Assembly (NCBI GenBank): GCA_027066595.1 | Contig: JAMONG010000210.1 | Location: forward strand, 1-8,257 | From: Sulfurovum sp. | GTDB lineage: Bacteria > Campylobacterota > Campylobacteria > Campylobacterales > Sulfurovaceae | Direction of reading: 5' to 3' | Length of the DNA: 8,257 nt | Shown: positions 1-6,562 of the stretch, one piece after another | Numbering within the stretch: the stretch's first letter is position 1 | Layout: every line of letters begins with the position of its first letter | The notes under the pieces: generated by a model | Database searches by the model: none | Told to the model about the DNA's origin: nothing | The model's input: only the letters and a program-made list of their open reading frames with translations | Position numbers and translations under genes: made by a program

Positions 1-341
1 CTGTTATTTTCTTGAGGAGACTTTTTTTCTATTTTTGGTTTAACTTTTATTATTTTAGGAGAGGGAACCTTATGGATAGACGCATCAGGAAAAACTTTTT
101 TATAGGCAGGTAAAAGGGTATCCAATAGTTTTTTATTTTTGGTCGATAAGGTTTTGACTTTGTATCGTTTTTTAATTTTTTCAATAATAATCGTTTTACG
201 TATAGCTGGAGAAAACTTTTTTAATTGTTTGTTGAGAGCCTTTTCATTTTTATAAACAGCAAGTTTTACAGTGTACATAGTAGAGGAGAGAGCATAAAGG
301 GGCAATAGAAATAGCATAATAAAGTAAAATATACGAATCAT
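1..341 (-). CDS. Exported SPOR-like domain protein, C-terminus outside window
   Basis: The reverse strand reads open from ATG at 341 to the left edge without a stop (113 codons visible). Residues 1-19 are a hydrophobic signal sequence (MIRIFYFIMLFLLPLYALSS), so the protein is exported to the periplasm or envelope. From about residue 23 the pattern YTVKLAVYKNEKALNKQL, a central IKKRYKVKTL strand and a final YKKVFPDASIHKV resembles the SPOR fold, which binds denuded peptidoglycan glycan strands. This is my reading of the pattern, not a profile hit. From about residue 92 the chain becomes Lys/Pro rich, like a linker leading to a further region outside the window. A good promoter lies just upstream; the Shine-Dalgarno is weak (AAAGAG, about 7 nt before ATG). 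The specific role is unknown; a division or cell-wall role is only suggested by the domain. Confidence 0.75.
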   Translation of the reverse strand, partial: MIRIFYFIMLFLLPLYALSSTMYTVKLAVYKNEKALNKQLKKFSPAIRKTIIIEKIKKRYKVKTLSTKNKKLLDTLLPAYKKVFPDASIHKVPSPKIIKVKPKIEKKSPQENN

Positions 342-362
342 AGAGGAACTCTTTTTTAGGGT

Positions 363-391
363 ATTATAGTAAAATTTTAAATGATTGTATA
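363..391 (-). promoter_or_regulatory. Sigma70-type promoter for the SPOR-like gene
   Basis: On the minus strand, TATACA (386-391) and a consensus TATAAT (363-368) are separated by exactly 17 bp, with the ATG at 341. This would give a short leader of roughly 15 nt. A second TATAAT lies further upstream on the same strand (391-396) and could serve as an alternative start. The whole 342-416 gap is explained by this promoter and the 3' flank of the tRNA genes. Confidence 0.45.
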
Positions 392-416
392 TTATACTAT
401 AAAAAGAGTGATTTGT

Positions 417-491
417 TGGTGACCCCTAGGAGAATTGAACTCCTGTAACATGGATGAAAACCATGGATCCTAACCGCTAGACGAAGGGGCC
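417..491 (-). tRNA. tRNA-Glu (anticodon UUC), copy 1
   Basis: Read on the minus strand this is a complete 75-nt tRNA including an encoded 3' CCA (417-419). The acceptor stem GGCCCCT pairs with AGGGGTC (one G-U pair), with A as discriminator base. The anticodon stem CATGG/CCATG encloses the loop TTTTCAT, placing TTC at 34-36, which is glutamate. The T arm AGGAG/CTCCT encloses TTCAATT. It is identical over its whole length to the second copy and separated from it by 19 nt, so the two are probably cotranscribed. A run of five T follows the 3' end on the coding strand (401-405), but no separate terminator hairpin is evident. Confidence 0.97.
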
Positions 492-510
492 AACATAAAA
501 AAGTAACAAG

Positions 511-585
511 TGGTGACCCCTAGGAGAATTGAACTCCTGTAACATGGATGAAAACCATGGATCCTAACCGCTAGACGAAGGGGCC
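511..585 (-). tRNA. tRNA-Glu (anticodon UUC), copy 2
   Basis: This is a second 75-nt tRNA-Glu gene, base-for-base identical to the copy at 417-491, including the encoded CCA (511-513). It lies nearer the promoter at about 606-611 and is therefore first in the transcript. Only the two coding regions are duplicated: the 19-nt spacer (492-510) and the outer flanks differ. Confidence 0.97.
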
Positions 586-605
586 ATTTGCAACTTGTGG
601 ACGGA

Positions 606-611
606 ATTATA
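606..611 (-). promoter_or_regulatory. -10 element of the tRNA-Glu promoter
   Basis: On the minus strand TATAAT (606-611) lies within a TATATATAAT run, about 20 bp before the 5' end of the first tRNA. The following stretch is comparatively GC-rich (CCGTCCAC), as is common for stable-RNA promoter discriminators. No convincing -35 hexamer is visible at 16-18 bp, so the assignment rests mainly on the -10 and its position. Confidence 0.45.
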
Positions 612-622
612 TATATAGGGTG

Positions 623-651
623 CTTAAATCACTCTTAAATTAGAGTATAAT
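623..651 (+). promoter_or_regulatory. Promoter for the lipoprotein-nfo unit
   Basis: A consensus TATAAT (646-651) lies 17 bp downstream of CTTAAA (623-628), which matches the -35 consensus at only three of six positions. Transcription would start near 658, leaving a leader of about 20 nt containing AAGGA (663-667), 10 nt before the ATG. The region also holds a direct repeat CTTAAAT (623-629 and 634-640) with 11-bp periodicity and a small inverted repeat ACTCT/AGAGT (631-635/642-646) abutting the -10. Confidence 0.45.
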
Positions 652-677
652 TTGTTAAAACCAAGGAAATAAATAAA

Positions 678-1172
678 ATGTTACCCTATATAAAATTATT
701 GTTTATATTTTTTACACTTATATTACTTAATAGCTGTACCCATAAGGAATACAAGAAACAGACAAGTGTTTTTATTGTTTTTAAAACACCTTCTTTAAAG
801 TATGCAGATTTAGGGTTTATGTATACAAATAGTGATGAAGTGAAAATAGAAATATATGGGAGTGGAAAAGCACTTATGACTTTGGAAATATCATCCAAAA
901 ATGTATGTATGAGTTTTTTAGCATGCATGACTAAAAAACGTTTTAACAAAGAAGTGTTAAGTGAGACATATCCTGATGAGATACTAGGGAATATTTTTAG
1001 TGGAAAACCAATATTTAAGGCAAAAGGATTGATGAAAAAAAGTAACGGCTTTACCCAAAGTATTGGAGAGACAGATAAATATAATATACACTACAAGGTT
1101 TTAAATAAAGAAGTTATTTTTCATGATACAATCAATAATATTTTGATTAAAATGAAGAGGATGGGTTCATGA
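678..1172 (+). CDS. Putative lipoprotein of unknown function
   Basis: A 164-aa protein with a clear lipoprotein signal: hydrophobic residues 5-17 followed by the lipobox LNSC, with Cys20 as the predicted lipidated residue. The mature part has no motif I can name. It alternates short beta-like stretches (KIEIYGSGKALMTLEIS, YNIHYKVLNKEVIFHD, ILIKMKRM), which loosely recalls the LolA/LolB-type half-barrel fold; that is speculation. Two further cysteines (77 and 83) could form a disulfide in the periplasm. AAGGA at 663-667 supports the start. Its stop overlaps the nfo start by 4 nt (ATGA), so the two are probably translationally coupled. A functional link to DNA repair is not implied by anything in the protein. 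Confidence 0.85.
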   Translation: MLPYIKLLFIFFTLILLNSCTHKEYKKQTSVFIVFKTPSLKYADLGFMYTNSDEVKIEIYGSGKALMTLEISSKNVCMSFLACMTKKRFNKEVLSETYPDEILGNIFSGKPIFKAKGLMKKSNGFTQSIGETDKYNIHYKVLNKEVIFHDTINNILIKMKRMGS

Positions 1173-2059
1173 AATTTGTAGGAGCACATGTAAGTGCTAG
1201 TGGAGGAGTAGATAACGCACCACTTAATGCTATGGCTATAGGTGCTAAGGCATTTGCTCTATTTACTAAAAACCAAAGACAATGGGTGGCTAAACCTCTA
1301 GAAACAAAAACGATTGATGCTTTTCATCAAAACTTAGAAAAATCAGGTATCTTGCCTAAACATATTTTACCCCATGACTCTTATCTTATTAATCTTGGAC
1401 ACCCTGAAGTAGAAAAACTTGAAAAATCTCGTGAAGCGTTTATAGATGAGTTAGAGCGTTGTCATATTTTGGGGCTGGATAGACTCAATTTTCACCCTGG
1501 TTCACACTTGGTCAAAATACCTAAAAAAGACCCTGAATATATGGACAAACTTATGCAAGCTGAACTGGGTTGTTTAGATGTCATCGCTGAGTCTATGAAC
1601 AGAGCCATGGATGCTACGAAAGATAGCAATGTAAAACTTGTTATAGAAAATACTGCAGGGCAAGGCTCAAACCTTGGGTATAAGTTTGAACACTTAGGGC
1701 ATATCATCGACAAGATAGAGGACAAGAGCCGTGTGGGTATCTGTCTTGATACTTGTCATACTTTTACAGCTGGATATGATTTACGTACAAGAGAAGCGTA
1801 TGATGAAACGATGGATGCTTTTGGACGTATCGTGGGCTTTGAGTATTTGATGGGGATGCATATTAATGATTCTAAACCACCTCTTGGGTCTCGTGTAGAT
1901 AGACACCATTCACTTGGACTTGGTGAGATAGGTTGGGATGCCTTTAAATTCATTATGAATGATGAGCGTATGGATGATATCCCCTTGATATTAGAGACAA
2001 TAGACGAGAGTATTTGGGCCGAAGAGATACAAGCACTTTACGATTTGGTAGAAGCGTAA
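1169..2059 (+). CDS. nfo: Endonuclease IV (AP endonuclease)
   Basis: A 296-aa cytosolic TIM-barrel enzyme that cleaves DNA 5' to abasic sites and removes 3'-blocking groups in base excision repair. The N-terminus GAHVSASGG and the segments HDSYLINLG, NFHPGS, VIENTAGQGSNLG, CLDTCHTFTAGYD, HINDSK and RVDRHHSLGLGEIG are family signatures. All nine residues expected to coordinate the three zinc ions can be assigned: His69, His109, Glu160, Asp194, His197, His231, Asp244, His246 and Glu276. The length is normal for the family, although many members are about 280 aa. GAAGAGGA (1154-1161), 7 nt before the ATG, supports the start, and the ATGA overlap with the lipoprotein gene indicates cotranscription. 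No anomaly was seen. Confidence 0.97.
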   Translation: MKFVGAHVSASGGVDNAPLNAMAIGAKAFALFTKNQRQWVAKPLETKTIDAFHQNLEKSGILPKHILPHDSYLINLGHPEVEKLEKSREAFIDELERCHILGLDRLNFHPGSHLVKIPKKDPEYMDKLMQAELGCLDVIAESMNRAMDATKDSNVKLVIENTAGQGSNLGYKFEHLGHIIDKIEDKSRVGICLDTCHTFTAGYDLRTREAYDETMDAFGRIVGFEYLMGMHINDSKPPLGSRVDRHHSLGLGEIGWDAFKFIMNDERMDDIPLILETIDESIWAEEIQALYDLVEA

Positions 2060-2073
2060 TACACTTTTTTGGG

Positions 2074-2107
2074 CTTATTTTAATACTTAGGTGAGTATTA
2101 AGGTAAG
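2074..2107 (+). other. Long stem-loop between nfo and the FadL-type gene
   Basis: The arms 2074-2087 and 2094-2107 can pair over 14 bp as RNA, with two adjacent U-G wobbles (U2078-G2103, U2079-G2102) and a 6-nt loop (UAGGUG). The inner 8 bp (TTAATACT/AGTATTAA) are perfectly palindromic in DNA. It begins 15 nt after the nfo stop. No U-tract follows the stem, so it does not match a canonical intrinsic terminator. It could instead stabilise the nfo 3' end, act as an imperfect terminator, or be part of the fadL leader. Confidence 0.5.
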
Positions 2108-2125
2108 TTCAACATTGTATGAACT
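2106..2125 (+). promoter_or_regulatory. 20-bp palindrome, candidate repressor operator
   Basis: AGTTCA (2106-2111) and TGAACT (2120-2125) are perfect 6-bp inverted arms around an 8-bp centre (ACATTGTA). The site lies 65 bp before the FadL-type start and directly abuts a possible extended -10 (TG at 2125-2126, GATAAG at 2128-2133). A 20-bp dyad at this position is the kind of site bound by dimeric HTH repressors such as TetR-type fatty-acid regulators. No regulator gene is in the window, so the assignment is inference. Confidence 0.3.
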
Positions 2126-2140
2126 GTGATAAGAGGATAG

Positions 2141-2163
2141 TGTTTATGGGATTTCCCTAAACA
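2141..2163 (+). other. Leader hairpin upstream of the FadL-type gene
   Basis: TGTTTA (2141-2146) pairs with TAAACA (2158-2163), and after a single bulged T (2147) GGG pairs with CCC around an ATTT loop. The structure ends just before the purine-rich ribosome-binding region (AGAGGAAAA at 2163-2171; AAGGA at 2180-2184). It could affect access of ribosomes to the start at 2191. Confidence 0.3.
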
Positions 2164-2190
2164 GAGGAAAATAAAATAGAAGGAAGAGAG

Positions 2191-3417
2191 ATGGAAAGAT
2201 TAGTAAAAGGTATAGCACTTAGTGCAGTAGTAAGTTCAGTAGTGATGGCAGGAGGGTATAAAATCCCTGAGCAATCACTTAATTCCATGGCAAAGAGTGG
2301 GGCTAATGTTGCCTATACTACAGGGGCAGATGCCAACTATGATAACCCTGCGAATATGAGTTTTTTAGATGCGAGTAAAAGTTATGTAGAAGGGGGTGTT
2401 ACATTGGTACACCTTCCTTCAAATGTGTATACTTTAATAGATCCATATTCTGGTAAGTCTGAAGTAGAAAATATACCTATTCCATTTTTCCATTATGTCT
2501 CAGAAGCTATGGGAGATTTTAGATGGGGTGTGAGTATGGTAGTCCCTGGAGGATTGACTAAAAGATGGGAAAGTCAACCTCAAAAGTCATTTGTTGAAGA
2601 GTTTACACTTAAAGTCATAGAGGTAAATCCCAATATCTCGTATAAGCTTGCTGATAACTTTAGTATAGCAGGGGGATTAAGACTTATCTATAGTGAAGGG
2701 ATAGTAAAAAGTACAGGACGTATCTCTCGTGATATGGAAGGCGATACTTTTGAGTTTGGTTACAATCTAGCAATGATGTATAAGCCAACGCCAGATATTA
2801 ATCTTGCGGTAACATACCGTTCAAATATTGATTTGGATCAAGAGGGAAATGCAAAACTTTCTTCGGGGGCTAATGTCGTTTATGATGGAGATGCTACGGT
2901 ATCTGTGCCACTACCAGCAAGTTTAAACCTTGCTATCTCTAAAACATGGCAAAAAAGATTTACTTTAGAGTTTAACTACGAAAGAACTTTTTGGTCAAGC
3001 TATGAAAATTTAGATTTTGAATATGGAGGGGCTAGTATTGGAGGGTTAACGCCATTTTTCGATACGCCAATACCTAAAAACTGGAAAGACACGAATACCT
3101 TTAGACTTGGGGCAACGGTTAAAATGGACAATAAAATAACTGCTATGATGGGTTTTGCGATAGATGAGTCTCCTGTACCTGCAAATACATTAGGATTTGA
3201 AACACCAGACACAGATGCCAAACTATTCTCAATGGGTTTCAATTATCAGCAAACAGAGAACCTTTCATGGGGTGTTGCTTTCTTGTATGATAGTAAGGAA
3301 GCCATTAAGATTGAACCAGGTAGCACAATAACGAATAATCCTGTGTTAGCTAATGGTGGTAGTTTTTCAGGAGGTGGTGCATACTTAACTACTGTGGGCA
3401 TACTGTACGAGTTCTAA
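2191..3417 (+). CDS. fadL: FadL/TodX-family outer-membrane transporter
   Basis: A 408-aa beta-barrel protein of the OMPP1/FadL/TodX family, which lets long-chain fatty acids or other hydrophobic molecules cross the outer membrane. Residues 1-20 form a signal peptide ending VVMA, giving a mature N-terminus GGYKIPEQS that matches the family's N-terminal hatch. The conserved NPA motif follows at residues 52-54 (NPANMSFL). The rest is alternating amphipathic strands, and the chain ends ILYEF with a terminal Phe, as expected for recognition by the barrel assembly machinery. AAGGA (2180-2184) lies 6 nt before the ATG. The next gene starts 1 nt after its stop and encodes an acyl-CoA synthetase-like enzyme, which supports a fatty-acid role. 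Family membership is secure; the substrate is inferred, since aromatic hydrocarbons are an alternative for this family. Confidence 0.9.
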   Translation: MERLVKGIALSAVVSSVVMAGGYKIPEQSLNSMAKSGANVAYTTGADANYDNPANMSFLDASKSYVEGGVTLVHLPSNVYTLIDPYSGKSEVENIPIPFFHYVSEAMGDFRWGVSMVVPGGLTKRWESQPQKSFVEEFTLKVIEVNPNISYKLADNFSIAGGLRLIYSEGIVKSTGRISRDMEGDTFEFGYNLAMMYKPTPDINLAVTYRSNIDLDQEGNAKLSSGANVVYDGDATVSVPLPASLNLAISKTWQKRFTLEFNYERTFWSSYENLDFEYGGASIGGLTPFFDTPIPKNWKDTNTFRLGATVKMDNKITAMMGFAIDESPVPANTLGFETPDTDAKLFSMGFNYQQTENLSWGVAFLYDSKEAIKIEPGSTITNNPVLANGGSFSGGGAYLTTVGILYEF

Positions 3418-3418
3418 G

Positions 3419-4963
3419 ATGGAATATAAGTTTAATAACTTCTATGAGTTAATTACTTTTCAAGCAAAGAAGCGTAAAAATAAAACAGCACTTCTCCAAG
3501 GTGACGATAAAATCACCTATGCGGAGATAGCGGCATCTGTAGATAAGCTTGCAGCATACCTCGCATCTCAAGGTGTAAAAGAGGGTGATAAAGTGGCTCT
3601 TTTTTTACGTAACTCTTCAGAGTTTATCTATGCTATTTTTGCAGTCTCTAAGTTAGGTGCCGTACTTGTACCTATCAATACCTTTTTAAAATCCGAAGAG
3701 TTGAGTTATATTTTAGAAGACAGTGGCAGTTCTGTACTTATCGCTTCAGCGATACACGATAAAGTTGTCAATGGTTCTGAAGCAAGTGAACTGTGTAATT
3801 TTATTTTGTGGGAAGGTGGTGAGGTTGCTGTGGGAGAAAAACATTTACGTTTCTCTGATGCACTTGAAGAAGAGAAAAGTATAGAAAGTGCTGCTAGAAG
3901 TTTAGATGACACGGCAGTGATTATTTACACTTCAGGGACAACAGGTAAACCTAAAGGTGCGATGTTAAGTAATAAAAACATTCTTTCCAACGCAGACTCT
4001 GGACGTAGAACCATAAATGTAAAACCAAAAGACAGAGGTATCGTATTTTTACCAATGTTTCACTCGTTTACCTTTGCTATTGGGGTGATGTTACCACTTT
4101 ATGTAGGGGCAAGTATTGTGATTATCCAGTCTATTCAACCTTTTTCAAATATCTTTAAACAGACATTGACAAAACGTGTGACACTCTTCTTTGGTATTCC
4201 TGATGTTTATAATGCTTTAGCAAAAGCAAAACTTCCTTGGTACTTTATGTGGTTTAATAAAATTCGTGCCTTTATCTCTGGGGCAGCTGCTTTACAGCCA
4301 AAAACACTTGATGCTATGTCAAAAAAGTTTAAACGTGCAACATTGTTAGAGGGGTATGGGCTTTCTGAGGCAAGTCCCGCTGTATGTATGAACACCTTTA
4401 AAAAACAAAAGGCAGGTTCAGTCGGTACGGCACTTTATGGCTATGAAATGAAGATTGTTGATGAAGAGATGAGTGAGGTTCATCGTGGTACGATAGGAGA
4501 TATCATCGTTAGAGGTGATAATGTCATGCAAGGGTATTTAAATCGTCCAAGTGCTACAGATGAGGCTATCGTGAATGGTTGGTTGCTCACGGGTGATATG
4601 GGATATATGGATGATGAAGGCTTTTTATTTATCGTAGATAGAAAAAAAGATCTTATTATCTCTAAAGGGATTAACATTTACCCTCGTGAGATAGAAGAGG
4701 TGATTGATGCTTATGAGGGTGTAGGTGCTTCAGCAGTGATTGGTATTATCGATGAAAAAAGTGGAGAAGTTCCGATAGTTTACATCGAACTTTCCGTGGA
4801 TGTCAAATCTATAGATGAGCAAGGGCTAAAGAAATATATGAGGGAGCATCTTGCAAACTACAAGATTCCAAAGCAAATACATACCATTGTTGAGCTTCCT
4901 AAAAATGCAACAGGTAAAGTACTTAAACGTGTACTCAAAGAAAATTTAAGAGAAGATGCATAA
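3419..4963 (+). CDS. Fatty acyl-CoA synthetase-like AMP-forming ligase
   Basis: A 514-aa member of the ANL adenylating superfamily. It would activate a carboxylic acid with ATP and then transfer it to CoA. The visible core motifs are in order: the phosphate-binding loop YTSGTTGKPKGAM (170-182), YGLSEASP (313-320), TGDMGYMDDEGF (391-402) with Asp393, Arg408 in VDRKKD, the hinge region KGINIYPREIEE (416-427) and the catalytic lysine Lys500 in PKNATGK. The length is typical of medium/long-chain acyl-CoA synthetases. There is no signal peptide, so it is cytosolic or membrane-peripheral. No clear Shine-Dalgarno precedes the ATG and only 1 nt separates it from the upstream stop, so translation probably depends on reinitiation after the FadL-type gene. 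Sequence alone does not exclude a related acyl-ACP ligase or a different acid substrate. Confidence 0.92.
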   Translation: MEYKFNNFYELITFQAKKRKNKTALLQGDDKITYAEIAASVDKLAAYLASQGVKEGDKVALFLRNSSEFIYAIFAVSKLGAVLVPINTFLKSEELSYILEDSGSSVLIASAIHDKVVNGSEASELCNFILWEGGEVAVGEKHLRFSDALEEEKSIESAARSLDDTAVIIYTSGTTGKPKGAMLSNKNILSNADSGRRTINVKPKDRGIVFLPMFHSFTFAIGVMLPLYVGASIVIIQSIQPFSNIFKQTLTKRVTLFFGIPDVYNALAKAKLPWYFMWFNKIRAFISGAAALQPKTLDAMSKKFKRATLLEGYGLSEASPAVCMNTFKKQKAGSVGTALYGYEMKIVDEEMSEVHRGTIGDIIVRGDNVMQGYLNRPSATDEAIVNGWLLTGDMGYMDDEGFLFIVDRKKDLIISKGINIYPREIEEVIDAYEGVGASAVIGIIDEKSGEVPIVYIELSVDVKSIDEQGLKKYMREHLANYKIPKQIHTIVELPKNATGKVLKRVLKENLREDA

Positions 4964-6107
4964 CATCACAGCACTTCTCAATGCTAGACTCATCCTTGGG
5001 GATGAGATAGTAGACGATAAGATACTTTTATTTGACACTAAGATTATTGACATTGTTGATGATATTATGCTTTCCAATAGTGATGAGATAGAAATTATCG
5101 ATGCTAAAGGTGCTTATGTGAGTGCAGGGTTTATTGACTTACATATACATGGCTCTGGTGGTGCAGATGTGATGGATGCAACACACCAAGCTTTAGAGAT
5201 ACTCTCCACTACCCTCCTTCAAACAGGTACAACTTCTTTTCTTGCTACAACGATGACGATGTCAACACAAGCTATTGACAATGCTTTACAAAATATTCAA
5301 AATTATAGCTCCAAGGTCACAGGAGCAAACATAATAGGTATTCATCTTGAAGGTCCTTTTATTAATGTCTCTAAACATGGTGCACAAGATAAAAACTATG
5401 TACAAACACCAAACTTTGAACTCATAAAAAACTATATGTCTGAAGTAAAGATGATAACCCTTGCTCCTGAAGTAGAGGGGGCTGAAGATTTTGTAAAGCA
5501 GATGACAAAAATGTATCCTCATATCATACTTAGCATCGGACACTCTGATACAAGCTATGATAAGGCATTAGAGAGCTTTACTTGGGGTATTTCTCATGTA
5601 ACACATCTTTTTAATGCTATGCCTAGCTATCATCATCGTAAACCAGGTCTTGTGGGTGCTGTGTTTGATTCTGATGTAAGTTGTGACATCATCGCTGACC
5701 TTGTGCATACCCATCCAAGTACACTTTCATTAACACATAAGTTAAAAGGTGACAAACTCATACTTATCACCGATGCTATGAGAGCAGGGTGTATGAAGTG
5801 TGGCTCTTATGACTTAGGTGGTAGAAAAGTAGAAGTCTCTGAGGGCAAAGCTCTGTTAGAGGATGGCACTTTAGCGGGTTCAGTGTTGAAGATGAATGAA
5901 GCTCTTTTAAATATGTCAAAACATACCGACATGCATTTGATAGAACTTGTTAACGCTGTGACAAGTATACCAGCCAAGAGACTAGACATTAAAAAAGGTG
6001 AACTCAAAATAGGGTATGATGCTGATATAGTGGTTTTTGATGAAAACTTTAGTATCATAAGTACAATAATCAATGGAGAAGTGAAATATACATGTTCGGA
6101 TTTTTAA
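4956..6107 (+). CDS. nagA: N-acetylglucosamine-6-phosphate deacetylase
   Basis: A 383-aa amidohydrolase-fold enzyme that hydrolyses GlcNAc-6-phosphate to glucosamine-6-phosphate and acetate, linking amino-sugar or peptidoglycan recycling to central metabolism. Visible motifs are DLHIHGSGG (His63, His65), GIHLEGPFIN (metal-ligand Glu132), SIGHSD (His196), HVTHLFNAMP (His217), DLVHTHP (substrate-region His251) and LITDAM (catalytic Asp273). The C-terminus GELKIGYDADIVVFD is the usual return to the small beta domain. The start overlaps the synthetase stop by 8 nt; an in-frame stop three codons upstream makes ATG 4956 the earliest start. The next gene begins 16 nt before this stop. No nagB is visible, so the fate of the glucosamine-6-phosphate must be handled elsewhere. 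Confidence 0.95.
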   Translation: MHNITALLNARLILGDEIVDDKILLFDTKIIDIVDDIMLSNSDEIEIIDAKGAYVSAGFIDLHIHGSGGADVMDATHQALEILSTTLLQTGTTSFLATTMTMSTQAIDNALQNIQNYSSKVTGANIIGIHLEGPFINVSKHGAQDKNYVQTPNFELIKNYMSEVKMITLAPEVEGAEDFVKQMTKMYPHIILSIGHSDTSYDKALESFTWGISHVTHLFNAMPSYHHRKPGLVGAVFDSDVSCDIIADLVHTHPSTLSLTHKLKGDKLILITDAMRAGCMKCGSYDLGGRKVEVSEGKALLEDGTLAGSVLKMNEALLNMSKHTDMHLIELVNAVTSIPAKRLDIKKGELKIGYDADIVVFDENFSIISTIINGEVKYTCSDF

Positions 6108-6562
6108 AACGTAAAGTAAGAGACATTTATGCACCAGTAGATGGGCAGATAGTCACACTAGAATCAGTAGATGATGAAGTGTTTTCTCAAAAGATGGTAG
6201 GTGATGGTGTGGCGGTGATGCCTATTGGCAATCAATTTACTGCTCCTATAGACGGTGTGGTAAGTAAAATATTTTCAACCAATCACGCCTATAGTATCAA
6301 AAGTGACAAAGATTTGGAGGTGATGGTACATATAGGGCTTGAAACGGTGGCTCTTGATGGTAAAGGTTTTACGCGTGTTGCTTCAGAGGGTGATGAGGTA
6401 AAAGTGGGTGATCTTATCGTTGAGGTTGACCTTGGCTATATCAAAGAGCACGCAAAAGATATTATCACACCTATTATTATCACCGATGAGAGTGATGTCA
6501 AAGAGATAGAAAAAAAATATACCATTGTAAAATCTGGTGATAAAATTATGGAGGTAAACTAA
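6092..6562 (+). CDS. PTS EIIA component, glucose (Crr) type
   Basis: A 156-aa stand-alone EIIA of the glucose family, a cytosolic phosphocarrier that takes phosphate from HPr and passes it to an EIIB or uses it for signalling. Diagnostic features are APVDGQIV (14-21), VFSQKMVGDGVAVMP (30-44), TNHAYSI with His65, and VHIGLETV with His80, the expected phosphorylated histidine; His65 and His80 form the active-site pair. The N-terminus MFGFLKRKVR is a short basic amphipathic stretch reminiscent of the membrane-binding tail of E. coli Crr. It overlaps nagA by 16 nt; GGAG (6075-6078) is rather distant (13 nt). No EI, HPr or EIIBC gene is in the window, so whether it takes part in sugar transport or only in regulation is open. 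Confidence 0.93.
   Translation: MFGFLKRKVRDIYAPVDGQIVTLESVDDEVFSQKMVGDGVAVMPIGNQFTAPIDGVVSKIFSTNHAYSIKSDKDLEVMVHIGLETVALDGKGFTRVASEGDEVKVGDLIVEVDLGYIKEHAKDIITPIIITDESDVKEIEKKYTIVKSGDKIMEVN
6550..6555 (+). promoter_or_regulatory. Strong ribosome binding site for the 39-aa membrane protein
   Basis: GGAGGT lies inside the last EIIA codons with 7 nt to the ATG at 6562. It is among the closest matches to the anti-Shine-Dalgarno in the window and is the main argument that the tiny downstream frame is translated. Confidence 0.7.

Noticed and set aside
417..585. Duplicated tRNA-Glu as phage or island attachment sites
   Set aside because: Both copies are full-length and functional-looking, with only 19 nt between them and no integrase or foreign DNA nearby. 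A simple tandem duplication of the gene is enough.
686..949. Minus-strand frame opposite the lipoprotein gene
   Set aside because: It is antisense to a gene with a clear lipobox and ribosome site, has no promoter of its own that I can see, and its protein shows no recognisable motif.
2074..2107. Canonical rho-independent terminator for nfo
   Set aside because: The stem is AT-rich with wobbles and is followed by TTCAACATTG, not a T-run. It is reported as a stem-loop of unknown role.
5286..5543. Minus-strand frame within nagA
   Set aside because: It lies wholly opposite conserved NagA motifs (HLEGP, SIGHSD). The Cys/Tyr/Phe-rich product is typical of a shadow frame.
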